Source: JAVVSK01 sp036654235 (GTDB lineage Bacteria > Bacillota > Clostridia > Christensenellales > CAG-138). From it: DNA of 64,000 nt. The translations under genes and the position numbers were made by a program. This document shows positions 51,301 through 59,931 of the stretch, in pieces. Positions within the stretch are counted from its first letter, which is position 1. Each line of letters begins with the position of its first letter. The stretch is from NCBI GenBank assembly GCA_036654235.1, contig JAVVSK010000009.1, forward strand, positions 23,571 through 87,570, given 5' to 3'. Below the pieces are notes generated by a model. It did not search any database, was not told the origin of the DNA, and was given only the letters and a program-made list of their open reading frames with translations.

Positions 51301-52034
51301 AAAAGGGCTTTGACGTAATGACCCCGGTCTTTGACGGGGCGACGGAGGAGGATATTGAGCGTTTGTTCCGCGAAGTCGGGCTTCCCGAGGATGGAAAGAC
51401 GACGCTCTACGACGGGCGAAGCGGCGAACCTTTCGACAGTCGGATATCGGTCGGCTACATGTACTATCTAAAACTATTCCATTTGGTTGACGATAAGATA
51501 CATGCGCGTTCGACGGGTCCGTATTCTCTCGTTACTCAGCAGCCTTTGGGCGGCAAAGCACAGTTTGGCGGTCAGCGTTTCGGAGAGATGGAAGTTTGGG
51601 CTCTCGAAGCTTACGGAGCTGCAAATACCCTTCAGGAAATTTTGACCGTTAAGAGCGATGACGTTATTGGGCGCGTAAAGACATATGAGGCGATAGTAAA
51701 GGGCGAAAATATGCTTGAACCCGGAATACCGGAGTCGTTTAAGGTTCTTATTAAGGAACTTCAGTCTCTTGCTCTTAATATAACGGTACTGAACGATAAA
51801 TGCGAAGAAATTCAAATAGGCGAAATGGTTGATGATGATGAACATACGCCGATAGATATACCCGTTCCGGGTTCCGAGGAAATCCTCGTAATTCCCGGCT
51901 CAGGCGTTGTTCGGGCTGAGTTTAGCGACGATGAACTCGAAGATGATGATGACTTTGAGGATTTTTCCGGCTTTACGATAGACGAACCCGACGAACCGGC
52001 CCCATCCGGCGGAGCAGACAACATGCCTGAATAA
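48306..52034 (+). CDS. rpoB: RNA polymerase beta subunit
   Basis: The 1242-residue product has all catalytic-core blocks, such as SQLVRSPGVYFS, MCPIETPEGPNIGLINSL, RNILIGFMTWEGYNYEDA, KMAGRHGNKGV and GGKAQFGGQRFGEMEVWALEAYGA in short pieces. The rifampicin region reads GSSQLSQFMDQTNPLAELTNKRRLSALGPGG across its length, with Asn503 where E. coli has His526 and most bacteria have His. The C-terminal 60 residues form an acidic, low-complexity tail (runs of Asp/Glu). AAGGAGTGATTCG precedes the ATG. It starts its own operon and does not follow rplL. Confidence 0.98.
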   Translation: MEHLVKLGMKERMSFSKINEVLDMPNLIEVQKNSYDRFVDYDLGEVLNDISPITDYSEKLVLEFIDNRIDREHPKYPVEECKERDVNYSAPLKVTVRLINKETGEVKQQEVFMGDFPLMTEHGTFIINGAERVIVSQLVRSPGVYFSSSIDKTGKQLFAAQIIPNRGAWLEYETDSNEILYVKIDRQRKVHATAFLRALGYSSNAEILALLGEETRLLATLEKDVSFDEESGLIEIYKRQRPGEPPTEESARSLITSLFFDKRYDLARVGRYKFNDKLSIAKRLIGQTAAENVIDPGTGEILIEEGGFITKEIALTIENAGVFAVYVRIEDKNIKIIGNSFVDASCYLDFDPKSVGINEKVHYQKLMRLLDETKDMEIEERKNVFRANIPELIPRHITKDDIVASVSYLMGLPYGIGTTDNIDHLGNRRIRSVGELLQNQIRVGLTRLERVVRERMSVQDMDVATPSNLINIRPVIATIKEFFGSSQLSQFMDQTNPLAELTNKRRLSALGPGGLNRDRATFDVRDVHYSHYGRMCPIETPEGPNIGLINSLSTYARINEYGFIEAPYRKVNAKTRTISKEVVYLTAHEEDGATIAQANEPMTIDKDGNEWFEKERIVVRMRDQIVEVDNTEIDYMDVSPKQLVSVATAMIPFLENDDSNRALMGSNMQRQAVPLLVPEAPIVGTGMEYKAAHDSGVVILNKHAGVVKTVSADKIVVESNGGVKTTYKLTKFKRSNQGTCINQRPVANKGQVVAVGDVLADGASTQNGEIALGRNILIGFMTWEGYNYEDAVLISEELVRDDVFTSIHIEEHETEARDTKLGAEEITRDVTNVGEDALKDLDERGIIRIGAEVRSGDILVGKVTPKGETELTSEERLLRAIFGEKAREVRDTSLRVPHGEGGIVVDVKVFTRENKDELSPGVNQLVRVYIAQKRKISVGDKMAGRHGNKGVISRILPVEDMPFLPDGTPLQIVLNPLGVPSRMNIGQVLELHLGMVARKKGFDVMTPVFDGATEEDIERLFREVGLPEDGKTTLYDGRSGEPFDSRISVGYMYYLKLFHLVDDKIHARSTGPYSLVTQQPLGGKAQFGGQRFGEMEVWALEAYGAANTLQEILTVKSDDVIGRVKTYEAIVKGENMLEPGIPESFKVLIKELQSLALNITVLNDKCEEIQIGEMVDDDEHTPIDIPVPGSEEILVIPGSGVVRAEFSDDELEDDDDFEDFSGFTIDEPDEPAPSGGADNMPE

Positions 52035-52062
52035 TAAAAATGGTTAAAGGGAGAAAAAGTAT

Positions 52063-55000
52063 ATGTTTGAGCTTACTAATTTTGACGCTATACGCATAGG
52101 GCTGGCCTCGCCCGAAAAGATTCGGGAGTGGTCGCACGGCGAGGTTAAAAAACCCGAGACCATAAATTACCGTACCCTTAAACCCGAACGCGACGGACTT
52201 TTTTGCGAAAAGATATTTGGACCGACTAAGGACTGGGAATGTTATTGCGGTCGTTATAAACGCATACGTTTTAAGGGCGTAATCTGCGACAAATGCGGAG
52301 TCGAGGTGACTAAATCTAAGGTTCGCCGTGAGCGGATGGGTCATATAGATCTTGCCGCCCCTGTTTCTCATATATGGTACTATAAGGGAATTCCATGCAG
52401 GATGAAGCTGCTATTGGACATGTCCCCTAAGGATCTTGAAAAGGTACTATATTTTGCTGAATTTGTAGTTACCGATCCCGGAGAGACGCCTTTAATTTAC
52501 AAACAGCTTCTTACGGATACGGAATATCAAGAGGCAAAAAAGAACTTCGGTGAGGGGGCTTTTAAAGCCGGCATAGGTGCTGAGGCTGTTAAAGAACTTT
52601 TAAAGCAGTTAGATCTTCCGAAACTCGATGCTGAGCTTAAAACGGAAATAGAAAATGCAACGGGGCAGAAGCGAACGAACGCGATAAAGCGTCTTGAGGT
52701 TATCGAAGCATTTATAAAGAGCGGGAATAAGCCGGAGTGGATAATATTGGACGTAATTCCGGTTATTCCGCCTGAGCTTCGCCCGATGGTACAGCTAGAC
52801 GGCGGAAGGTTCGCGACGAGCGATTTAAACGATCTCTATAGGCGCGTTATAAACCGCAATAATAGATTAAAGCGGCTTTTGGACTTACATGCGCCCGATA
52901 TGATAATAAGAAATGAAAAGCGCATGCTTCAAGAGGCGGTGGATTCGCTTATTGATAACGGTAAGCGCGGTCGTCCCGTTACAGGACCGGGCAATAGACC
53001 TTTAAAGTCGCTTTCCGATATGCTCCGCGGTAAACAGGGAAGATTCCGCCAAAACCTATTGGGTAAACGCGTCGACTATTCGGGTCGCTCCGTTATCGTC
53101 GTAGGACCGGAACTTAAAATGTATCAGTGCGGTCTTCCGAAGGAAATGGCGCTCGAGCTGTTTAAACCGTTTGTTATGAAGCTTCTGGTACAAAATCATT
53201 TTGCACAGAATATAAAGGGTGCAAGGCGAATGGTAGAGCGCGGAACGAAGGATGTTTGGGATATACTTGAGGTCGTTATAAAGGATCATCCGGTTCTATT
53301 AAACCGCGCGCCGACGCTGCATAGGCTGGGCATACAGGCGTTTGAGCCGATTCTTGTCGAGGGTAGGGCGCTAAAACTGCATCCCCTTGTTTGCACCGCT
53401 TATAACGCGGACTTCGACGGTGATCAGATGGCGGTTCACGTTCCTCTTTCGGTTGAAGCGCAAGCAGAAGCGCGCTTCCTTATGTTGGCATCGAACAATA
53501 TACTTAAGCCGCAGGATGGAAAGCCCGTCGTTTCGCCGACGCAGGATATGGTCATGGGCTGCTACTATTTAACGAGCATACGCCCCGGAAGTAAGGGCGA
53601 ATGCAAAATGCTGAGAGAGGACTATGTTGCGCCAACCGATCCAACCGAGCGCATGAAGGATATCGTTCAGGGTTCGTTTTCAAGCGAAGAAGCGGCGTTA
53701 ATGGCCTATCAAACCGGAGAGCTATCCCTTCAGGCTCTTGTAAAAATAAAGCTAAAGCGCGAATTTAAAGGAAAGACCTATGAGAAGTTAGTTAACACTA
53801 CCATAGGAAGAATAATATTTAATAACGCAATTCCTCAGGATTTAGGTTATGTTGACAGAAGTAAGCCCGAAAACATGTTTAAACTTGAGGTTGAAAAACA
53901 GGTAGTAAGAACCGACCTTGGAACGATAGTTGACAGATGCTATAGGCGACACGGACCGACCATAACGAGCGAGCTTTTAGACAGAATAAAAAAGCTGGGC
54001 TTTAAATATTCGACTAAGGGCGGAATAACTATAGGATTCCAAGATATAACTGTTCCTCCGAGGAAAAAAGAAATGATAGAGGCTGCCGAACAAAAGATAA
54101 TCGAAATTGAAACATTTTTTAAGGCGGGCTTCCTATCCCCGGAGGATAGACGTAAAAACGTCATAGCCGTTTGGAAAAAAACCACGGAAGACGTTACTAA
54201 GGAACTAATGGCTTCTCTTGATCCGTTCAACCCGATATATATGATGGCTAACTCGGGAGCGCGCGGAAGTACGAACCAGATAAGTCAGTTGGCCGGTATG
54301 CGCGGACTTATGAGCGATCCGTCGGGTCAAACTATCGAGGTTCCAATAAAGAGTAATTTCCGCGAAGGACTTTCGGTTCTTGAATTTTTCGTTTCGTCTC
54401 ATGGAGGACGTAAAGGTCTTGCCGATACGGCACTTCGAACGGCCGATTCGGGCTATTTAACCCGCCGTCTTGTCGACGTTGCACAGGACGTTATAGTTAG
54501 GGATGAAGATTGTTTTAGACGCAATCATCATGAAGTTAAGAGTATGCTTATCGAATCTATAATGGAGGGGAATAAGGTAGTCGAGCCTTTATCGGAACGT
54601 CTTCTCGGACGTTATACGGCCGAGGATGTTTATAATCCGGAGACGGGTGAAGTGATAATTGAAAATGACAAACTTATAACTTTCGATATAAGAAACGAGA
54701 TAATAAACGCGGGAATAACGAAAGTTCGTTGTAGAACCGTTTTTACTTGCGAAGCGGAACATGGTGTCTGCGCAAAATGTTACGGGGCTAACCTTGCTAC
54801 GGGGAAAGAAGTTGATATAGGCGAGGCGGTCGGAATAATCGCGGCGCAGGCGATAGGAGAGCCGGGAACGCAGCTAACTATGAGAACGTTCCATACCGGA
54901 GGCGTTGCTTCGGCTGACGATATAACTCAGGGTCTTCCGCGCGTTGAAGAAATATTTGAAGCGAGGAAGCCCAAGGGTCTCGCGGTTGTTTCGGAAACTC

Positions 55001-55839
55001 CGGGAAGAGTTTCGTTCTCGGATAATAAGAAAAAGCGCGAGGTTGTTATAGACTTTGAAGGCATAGAGGGCGATCCAAGTTATCCGCCAAAAGTTACGAA
55101 TTACCTTATTCCCTTCGGAAGTAAGTTAAAGGTGGTAGAAGGCGACTATGTTCAGGCGGGAGACGGACTTACCGAAGGTTCCGTTAATCCGCACGATATA
55201 TTGAGGATAAAGGGCGTTCGCGATGTCGAAAAATATATGCTAAAAGAGGTTCAAAGCGTATATCGGCTTCAGGGCGTTGAGATATCGGATAAACATATAG
55301 AGATAATAATACGTCAGATGCTGAAAAAGGTTCAGGTTGAATCGTCGGGAGATACCGAGATGCTGCCGGGCGAGTTGGTGGATAGGGCGCGGTTTTATCG
55401 CGAAAACGCGAAAGTTGACGTTGATAACGGTGGGATATCTGCTGAGGGTAAACCTAAGCTTTTAGGCATTACTAAGGCTTCTCTTGCGACGGACTCGTTT
55501 TTATCTGCGGCATCGTTTCAGGAGACGACGAGGGTCTTGACCGAGGCGGCGATAAAGGGAAAGACAGACCATCTGATCGGACTTAAGGAGAACGTTATAA
55601 TTGGAAAATTAATACCGGCGGGTATTGGTCTTAAACGCTATAGCGATATCGACGTTAACGAGGTGCCGGGTGTTGAAAAGCCGATTAGAAAGTCACTCAA
55701 CCTTACTCCGTGGAAAGACGAAACTTCGGAGAATGACGATTTTGATTTTGATGTAAACGGAGATACGATTCGTGCTGACGCTGCAACAAAGGAAGTTGAA
55801 TCGGAAGCGGTTGAAGCGCAAAAGATCGAAGCAGTATAA
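52063..55839 (+). CDS. rpoC: RNA polymerase beta' subunit
   Basis: The 1258-residue product has the N-terminal zinc ribbon (CYCGRYKRIRFKGVICDKCG), the catalytic loop NADFDGDQMAVH binding the active-site magnesium, the bridge and trigger helix blocks (ARGSTNQISQLAGMRGLM, then IGEPGTQLTMRTFHTGG) and the second zinc site (CRTVFTC...CAKCYG). It follows rpoB by 28 bases. Confidence 0.98.
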   Translation: MFELTNFDAIRIGLASPEKIREWSHGEVKKPETINYRTLKPERDGLFCEKIFGPTKDWECYCGRYKRIRFKGVICDKCGVEVTKSKVRRERMGHIDLAAPVSHIWYYKGIPCRMKLLLDMSPKDLEKVLYFAEFVVTDPGETPLIYKQLLTDTEYQEAKKNFGEGAFKAGIGAEAVKELLKQLDLPKLDAELKTEIENATGQKRTNAIKRLEVIEAFIKSGNKPEWIILDVIPVIPPELRPMVQLDGGRFATSDLNDLYRRVINRNNRLKRLLDLHAPDMIIRNEKRMLQEAVDSLIDNGKRGRPVTGPGNRPLKSLSDMLRGKQGRFRQNLLGKRVDYSGRSVIVVGPELKMYQCGLPKEMALELFKPFVMKLLVQNHFAQNIKGARRMVERGTKDVWDILEVVIKDHPVLLNRAPTLHRLGIQAFEPILVEGRALKLHPLVCTAYNADFDGDQMAVHVPLSVEAQAEARFLMLASNNILKPQDGKPVVSPTQDMVMGCYYLTSIRPGSKGECKMLREDYVAPTDPTERMKDIVQGSFSSEEAALMAYQTGELSLQALVKIKLKREFKGKTYEKLVNTTIGRIIFNNAIPQDLGYVDRSKPENMFKLEVEKQVVRTDLGTIVDRCYRRHGPTITSELLDRIKKLGFKYSTKGGITIGFQDITVPPRKKEMIEAAEQKIIEIETFFKAGFLSPEDRRKNVIAVWKKTTEDVTKELMASLDPFNPIYMMANSGARGSTNQISQLAGMRGLMSDPSGQTIEVPIKSNFREGLSVLEFFVSSHGGRKGLADTALRTADSGYLTRRLVDVAQDVIVRDEDCFRRNHHEVKSMLIESIMEGNKVVEPLSERLLGRYTAEDVYNPETGEVIIENDKLITFDIRNEIINAGITKVRCRTVFTCEAEHGVCAKCYGANLATGKEVDIGEAVGIIAAQAIGEPGTQLTMRTFHTGGVASADDITQGLPRVEEIFEARKPKGLAVVSETPGRVSFSDNKKKREVVIDFEGIEGDPSYPPKVTNYLIPFGSKLKVVEGDYVQAGDGLTEGSVNPHDILRIKGVRDVEKYMLKEVQSVYRLQGVEISDKHIEIIIRQMLKKVQVESSGDTEMLPGELVDRARFYRENAKVDVDNGGISAEGKPKLLGITKASLATDSFLSAASFQETTRVLTEAAIKGKTDHLIGLKENVIIGKLIPAGIGLKRYSDIDVNEVPGVEKPIRKSLNLTPWKDETSENDDFDFDVNGDTIRADAATKEVESEAVEAQKIEAV

Positions 55840-55857
55840 TTTACAGTACTGCTATAG

Positions 55858-55942
55858 AGGCGATTGCGATATTTATATATGTGGGGGTGGATATTTATAT
55901 CTGCTCCCTACATACTGTTAAATCGCTGATTTTTTATTTTTT
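55858..55942 (+). terminator. Structured terminator region after rpoC
   Basis: GCGATT pairs with AATCGC (about 55863 and 55921) around an inner hairpin (TATGTGGGGG with CTCCCTACATA) and is followed by a T-rich run (GATTTTTTATTTTTT). The overall fold resembles a branched intrinsic terminator. Confidence 0.55.
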
Positions 55943-56012
55943 AGTAGCAGGACTTATGTCCTAATAGCATTTTGCCCATTTGGGCAGTAAACTAACGAAA
56001 GAGATGACAAAA

Positions 56013-56792
56013 ATGCCTGAAAAAAACGGCTGTAGCTTAACCGAAACAAAATATTGCAGGCTCATAAATAGCGAGTCCTGTGAAAAATGCGTTATGAGCG
56101 ACGGCAAAGAAGAGAACGTGGACGAAACGAAAAAATATTTCGACGCTATATTGGATAAATTACCTATAGAGGGCGTAAGCGATCTGCATACGATCTGTGA
56201 TTGCTTACTTTGCGCCGATTCCGAAAACCGAAATACCGCCGAGTGTTATGCGCTGACGGATTTGGGGCATGAGGAGCCGATCCGAAACAAAAAAATGTTG
56301 TTTTCAAAAAAGACATTGGAGGTACGCGGGGCTTTTTTACCTATCGCTATTTCTTCTTGTAAGCGCTGTAGAAAAAATTATATGTTGGTGGAGTTTTTAC
56401 CGACGAGCATTGGTATTTTAATAACGCTGGCGGCGCTTATTCTACTCGGTATAAGAGATATAAGAGAACCTATAACGCGCGTTGCCCCCTATCTTCCGTT
56501 ACTTGTTTTTATCTCTGCCGTCGGGTTTTCTTGGCTTATTGCGATACTCGTACGAAGATTTTTACTAGAAAAAAAGAGCGCTGAAACGCAGTTCGATATA
56601 TTTAAAATTGATAGACTTCGGATGCTGAAACTCAACGGGTGGTTTGATCTATATAACAGTAAATATACATCGCACCTTATTTTTAAAAACGAGATGCCGA
56701 AGCAGGGGCTGTTTATGGATTATGACGGTAAACACGAAGAAGCGAAGGTGGTAGCCTTTAAAAAGCCGGAAGAAAATCTTCCCGAGGAGTAA
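56013..56792 (+). CDS. Cysteine-rich two-helix membrane protein of unknown function
   Basis: I do not recognise the family. The 259-residue product has a Cys-rich N-terminal domain (CSLTETKYCRLINSESCEKC, then CDCLLCAD and CYAL), a CKRCRKNY pair near residue 117, two close membrane helices (about residues 127-148 and 156-178) and a charged C-terminal domain. The N-terminal Cys pattern looks like metal binding. The frame is open upstream to 55980 (TTG), but the ATG at 56013 is favoured. It stands alone between rpoC and a strong hairpin. Confidence 0.7.
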   Translation: MPEKNGCSLTETKYCRLINSESCEKCVMSDGKEENVDETKKYFDAILDKLPIEGVSDLHTICDCLLCADSENRNTAECYALTDLGHEEPIRNKKMLFSKKTLEVRGAFLPIAISSCKRCRKNYMLVEFLPTSIGILITLAALILLGIRDIREPITRVAPYLPLLVFISAVGFSWLIAILVRRFLLEKKSAETQFDIFKIDRLRMLKLNGWFDLYNSKYTSHLIFKNEMPKQGLFMDYDGKHEEAKVVAFKKPEENLPEE

Positions 56793-56904
56793 AATAAAAG
56801 CTTTTTAAAAAGAGCAATAGTATTAAAGACTAAGCCTTTTCGTATAGTTTTTAAAGTTGGGAAAAAATTTTTAAGCGCAATTTGGTGTTAATGATTTGGA
56901 TCGG

Positions 56905-56939
56905 GGGCGTGTCTGAAAAAAGCTTTTTTAGACACGCCC
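56905..56939 (+). terminator. Strong hairpin after the Cys-rich membrane protein
   Basis: GGGCGTGTCT and AGACACGCCC form a 10-bp stem that continues as AAAAAAGCTTTTTT with one bulged base. No T-tract follows the stem. It is 112 bases past the stop and may be a bidirectional terminator or a mobile-element end. Confidence 0.5.
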
Positions 56940-57063
56940 TAATATTTATACTAAAGGCTAACTACCCGCATATGTATATCGGGATGAACTTTTCAAAGGA
57001 ACTGCAATGCAAGTATCAATATTAGAAATGAGGGTATGCGTTTAGCCTTTGCCTAATCAAAAA

Positions 57064-57178
57064 CAAAGAACCGTGGAGCACACGGGGTTAGCTCGCCTAG
57101 GCTGTAGCCACCGGGTTACTTGAACGAGAAGCCCCCATCTCAAACTCATTTATGAGTTAGGTGGTGGGAGTATGTCAC
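57064..57178 (+). ncRNA. Orphan IS200/IS605 right end resembling a TnpB guide RNA (omega RNA) scaffold
   Basis: The stretch has GGGGTTAGCTCG (about 57084-57095) complementary in part to CGAGAAGCCCCC (about 57125-57136), giving the pseudoknot-like pairing found at the right end of IS605-type elements. It is followed by an imperfect palindrome (CCCCCATCT, AACTCAT, TT, ATGAGTT, AGGTGGTGGG) and the end GTATGTCAC at 57178. These are recalled features of TnpB-linked omega RNAs. No tnpB or tnpA gene is present in 56793-57223; a hairpin CCCG/CGGG near 56965-56985 might belong to the left end. Likely a relic, or a non-autonomous element. Confidence 0.6.
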
Positions 57179-57223
57179 TGATTAGAACTAAAAATAAATA
57201 ACGATTGTGGTTTGAGGATTTAT

Positions 57224-59185
57224 ATGGATAGGATTGACGAACTCATCGAGCTTTTAAATAAGTATGCGGAGGCATATTATAATATTGAGGTTGCGCCTTT
57301 GGTTTCCGACGCGGAATATGACGCGCTTTTTGACGAGCTTACTGAGCTGGAGAGGAGAACGGGAGCGGTACGCCTAAATTCTCCGACTATAATGGTTGGT
57401 GCCGCTGTAGCGCAAAATAAGTTTTCGCCGCATACGCACCTTAACAGGCTCTATAGTCTCGACAAGGTGCAGTCTCTTGATGAGCTTAAATCTTTCATGA
57501 TAAAACTTAAGCGCACAGTAAATAACGCCGTTTTCGCTCTCGAATATAAGTTCGACGGGCTTACCGTTAACCTAACCTATCGAAACGGACATCTCGACGA
57601 GGCGGCAACACGCGGAAACGGAGTTGTCGGAGAGGCGATATTGAATCAGGTAAAAACGATAAAATCAATTCCTCAGACGATTGAATATAAGGGTACTCTG
57701 GAGGTTCAAGGCGAGGGCGTTATGCGCCTTTCGGTTCTTGAAAAATACAATAAAACTGCTCAAAAACCGCTAAAAAACGCGAGGAACGCCGTTGCGGGAG
57801 CTCTTAGAAACCTAGATCCGCGCGTTACGGCGTCTCGCTCTCTCGATTGCTTCTGTTATAGCGTAGGCTATGCTCAGGATAAGACTTTTAGCGATTATCG
57901 AGATATGCGTGCATTTCTTATTGAAAATGGATTTCCGGTTTCGGATTTCGCCTTTTTTTCTGACGATGAAAACGAAATAATCGATGAAATAAAAGAAATA
58001 AATCGTGGAAGCTTAGATTTTCTAATAGACGGAATGGTTCTTAAACTTTGCAATATGGATCATTGGGAAAATCTTGGGTATACGGATAGGTTTCCAAAAT
58101 TTGAAATGGCATATAAGTTTCCCGCCGAAACCGCGGAGACGACCGTTTTAGATATAGATTGGCAAGTTGGGCGAACGGGAAAACTTACGCCCTTAGCGCG
58201 CGTTGTCCCCGTTGAGCTTTGCGGAGCGACGGTTAAAAACGCTACGCTTAATAATTTCGACGATATAGTTAGGAAGCGCGTTTCAAAGGGCGCGCGCGTT
58301 TTAATTCGGCGAAGTAACGACGTTATACCGGAAATTTTGTCGAGTCTAAGTATGGAGGCAACGATTGAAGCTCCGCCCAATTTTTGCCCTTCTTGCAAGG
58401 CTCACGTTGAAAAGCGCGGTGTCCATATTTTTTGTACAAATTCGCTTTCTTGCGCTTCGCAAATAGAAGCGCGGATAAGTCATTTCGCCGCGCGCGACTG
58501 CATGGATATCGATGGGCTTTCCGACAAGACCGCGGAGCTTTTGCATACGGAACTTGGAGTAGACAGTATACCTAAGCTATACGAGCTGACGGAAATTGAG
58601 CTTTTATCGCTTCAAAAATTTGGTGAAAAGAAGGCGGCATCAATAATCGGAGCTATCGAAAAGAGTAAAAACTGTTCTCTTGCGGCATTTTTATTTGCAA
58701 TAGGTATTCCGAATGTAGGGAAAAAGACAGCGATGGATGTTGCAAATAAGTTTTTAACGTTAAAAGCCGTCCGTGCGGCTTCGAGAGAGGAACTTATGTC
58801 TGTGCCCGATATAGGGGATGTTGTTGCGGACGATATAATTGCTTTCTTCGGAGACAGAAAAATTTCGGAGGATATAGATAGACTCCTTATCCTCGGGGTT
58901 TTGCCGCGAAGCGTCGAGAAGCCTATTGAGGGAGGCGCGTTTTTCGGAAAGACCGTTGTAATTACGGGGACTTTGCCGACGCTTTCGCGGCGCAGCGCGG
59001 AGGAAATTATAGTTAAAAACGGTGGAAAGACGGCGTCATCCGTATCCAAAAAAACGGATTTTCTTATAGCCGGAGAGGAAGCCGGGAGTAAACTCGAAAG
59101 GGCGCGAGAGCTTAATATAAGGATAGTCGACGAAAAGGAATTTTTAGCTATGCTAAACGGGAATGCGCCGGGTGAATCGGATTAA
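57224..59185 (+). CDS. ligA: NAD-dependent DNA ligase
   Basis: The 653-residue product has the NAD-binding Ia domain (YYNIEVAPLVSDAEYD), the adenylated Lys109 in EYKFDG, the OB fold (WQVGRTGKLTPLARV), the zinc finger (CPSC...CTNSLSC), HhH repeats and a C-terminal BRCT domain (FFGKTVVITGTLP). The TTG at 57212 is an in-frame alternative, but GAGGATTTAT before the ATG at 57224 decides. It is monocistronic with a terminator behind. Confidence 0.97.
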   Translation: MDRIDELIELLNKYAEAYYNIEVAPLVSDAEYDALFDELTELERRTGAVRLNSPTIMVGAAVAQNKFSPHTHLNRLYSLDKVQSLDELKSFMIKLKRTVNNAVFALEYKFDGLTVNLTYRNGHLDEAATRGNGVVGEAILNQVKTIKSIPQTIEYKGTLEVQGEGVMRLSVLEKYNKTAQKPLKNARNAVAGALRNLDPRVTASRSLDCFCYSVGYAQDKTFSDYRDMRAFLIENGFPVSDFAFFSDDENEIIDEIKEINRGSLDFLIDGMVLKLCNMDHWENLGYTDRFPKFEMAYKFPAETAETTVLDIDWQVGRTGKLTPLARVVPVELCGATVKNATLNNFDDIVRKRVSKGARVLIRRSNDVIPEILSSLSMEATIEAPPNFCPSCKAHVEKRGVHIFCTNSLSCASQIEARISHFAARDCMDIDGLSDKTAELLHTELGVDSIPKLYELTEIELLSLQKFGEKKAASIIGAIEKSKNCSLAAFLFAIGIPNVGKKTAMDVANKFLTLKAVRAASREELMSVPDIGDVVADDIIAFFGDRKISEDIDRLLILGVLPRSVEKPIEGGAFFGKTVVITGTLPTLSRRSAEEIIVKNGGKTASSVSKKTDFLIAGEEAGSKLERARELNIRIVDEKEFLAMLNGNAPGESD

Positions 59186-59191
59186 AGACTT

Positions 59192-59250
59192 AAAAAACGG
59201 GTTATTGGGAATTGACGCTTAAAGAGGACGTCTCCCTATAACCCGTTTTT
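59192..59250 (+). terminator. Terminator of ligA
   Basis: AAAACGGGTTAT and ATAACCCGTTTT pair and extend inward through GGG/CCC and GACG/CGTC, with TTTTTC at the end. It starts 7 bases after the stop. Confidence 0.8.
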
Positions 59251-59418
59251 CTTTACTCCAGGTCATTTTTTTCAAACAATAGAAATGCCCGTCGTTGCCA
59301 CTCTTTTCTATGAAAAAAGCATGTGCATTTTCAACGTGAGAATTTTCACCCACCTTTAGACTATAATTTTGCGCGTATATGTGCTAGAATAGTTAAAATA
59401 AATAAGCAGGTATACATT

Positions 59419-59889
59419 ATGAAAAAAATATTCAGTGAATTTAGGGATTTTGCTTTTCGCGGCAATGTCATAGACCTTGCTGTTGGCGTTATGATCGGCG
59501 GCGCGTTTTCAAAAATAGTTTCTTCTCTTGTAAGCGATTTGTTTATGCCCATTATTGCACTAATAACCGGCGGTTTTGATTTTACTAATCTATTTATAGC
59601 TCTCGACGGAAAAACTTATCAAACTCTGAATCAGGCGAAGGAGGCAGGAGCGGCAACTCTGAATTACGGCGTTTTTTTGACACAGGTGATTGACTTTTTA
59701 CTTATGGCGTTTTGCGTTTTTCTCTTTGTAAAGTTGATAGGTAAATTGAAAAATAAGTTAATAACCGATAAGCCTATAGAGATCGAAAGAAAATGCCCCT
59801 ATTGCTTCGAGATTATTCCTAAAGAGGCTCTTCGTTGTCCACATTGTACCTCGGAGCTGACTGCGGTTATCGAAAACAAACAAGCATAA
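59419..59889 (+). CDS. mscL: Large-conductance mechanosensitive channel MscL with C-terminal zinc ribbon
   Basis: The 156-residue product starts MKKIFSEFRDFAFRGNVIDLAVGVMIGGAFSKIV, the MscL N-terminal and pore helix, with the second helix YGVFLTQVIDFLLMAFCVFLFVKLI. A CPYC...CPHC ribbon (about residues 127-145) is appended at the cytoplasmic end, as in some Clostridia. It opens under membrane tension during osmotic downshift. The frame is open upstream to 59323, but AGGTATACATT before 59419 and the MscL start fix it. Confidence 0.95.
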   Translation: MKKIFSEFRDFAFRGNVIDLAVGVMIGGAFSKIVSSLVSDLFMPIIALITGGFDFTNLFIALDGKTYQTLNQAKEAGAATLNYGVFLTQVIDFLLMAFCVFLFVKLIGKLKNKLITDKPIEIERKCPYCFEIIPKEALRCPHCTSELTAVIENKQA

Positions 59890-59931
59890 ATCATACAAAT
59901 TATATATCATTTTTAGGAGGACTTATATTTT

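Noticed and set aside
57064..57178. 6S RNA or another housekeeping RNA
   Set aside because: The region is structured and non-coding, but it lacks the long closed rod with a central bubble of 6S RNA, and its GGGG/CCCC pairing, palindrome and GTCAC end fit an IS605 right end better.
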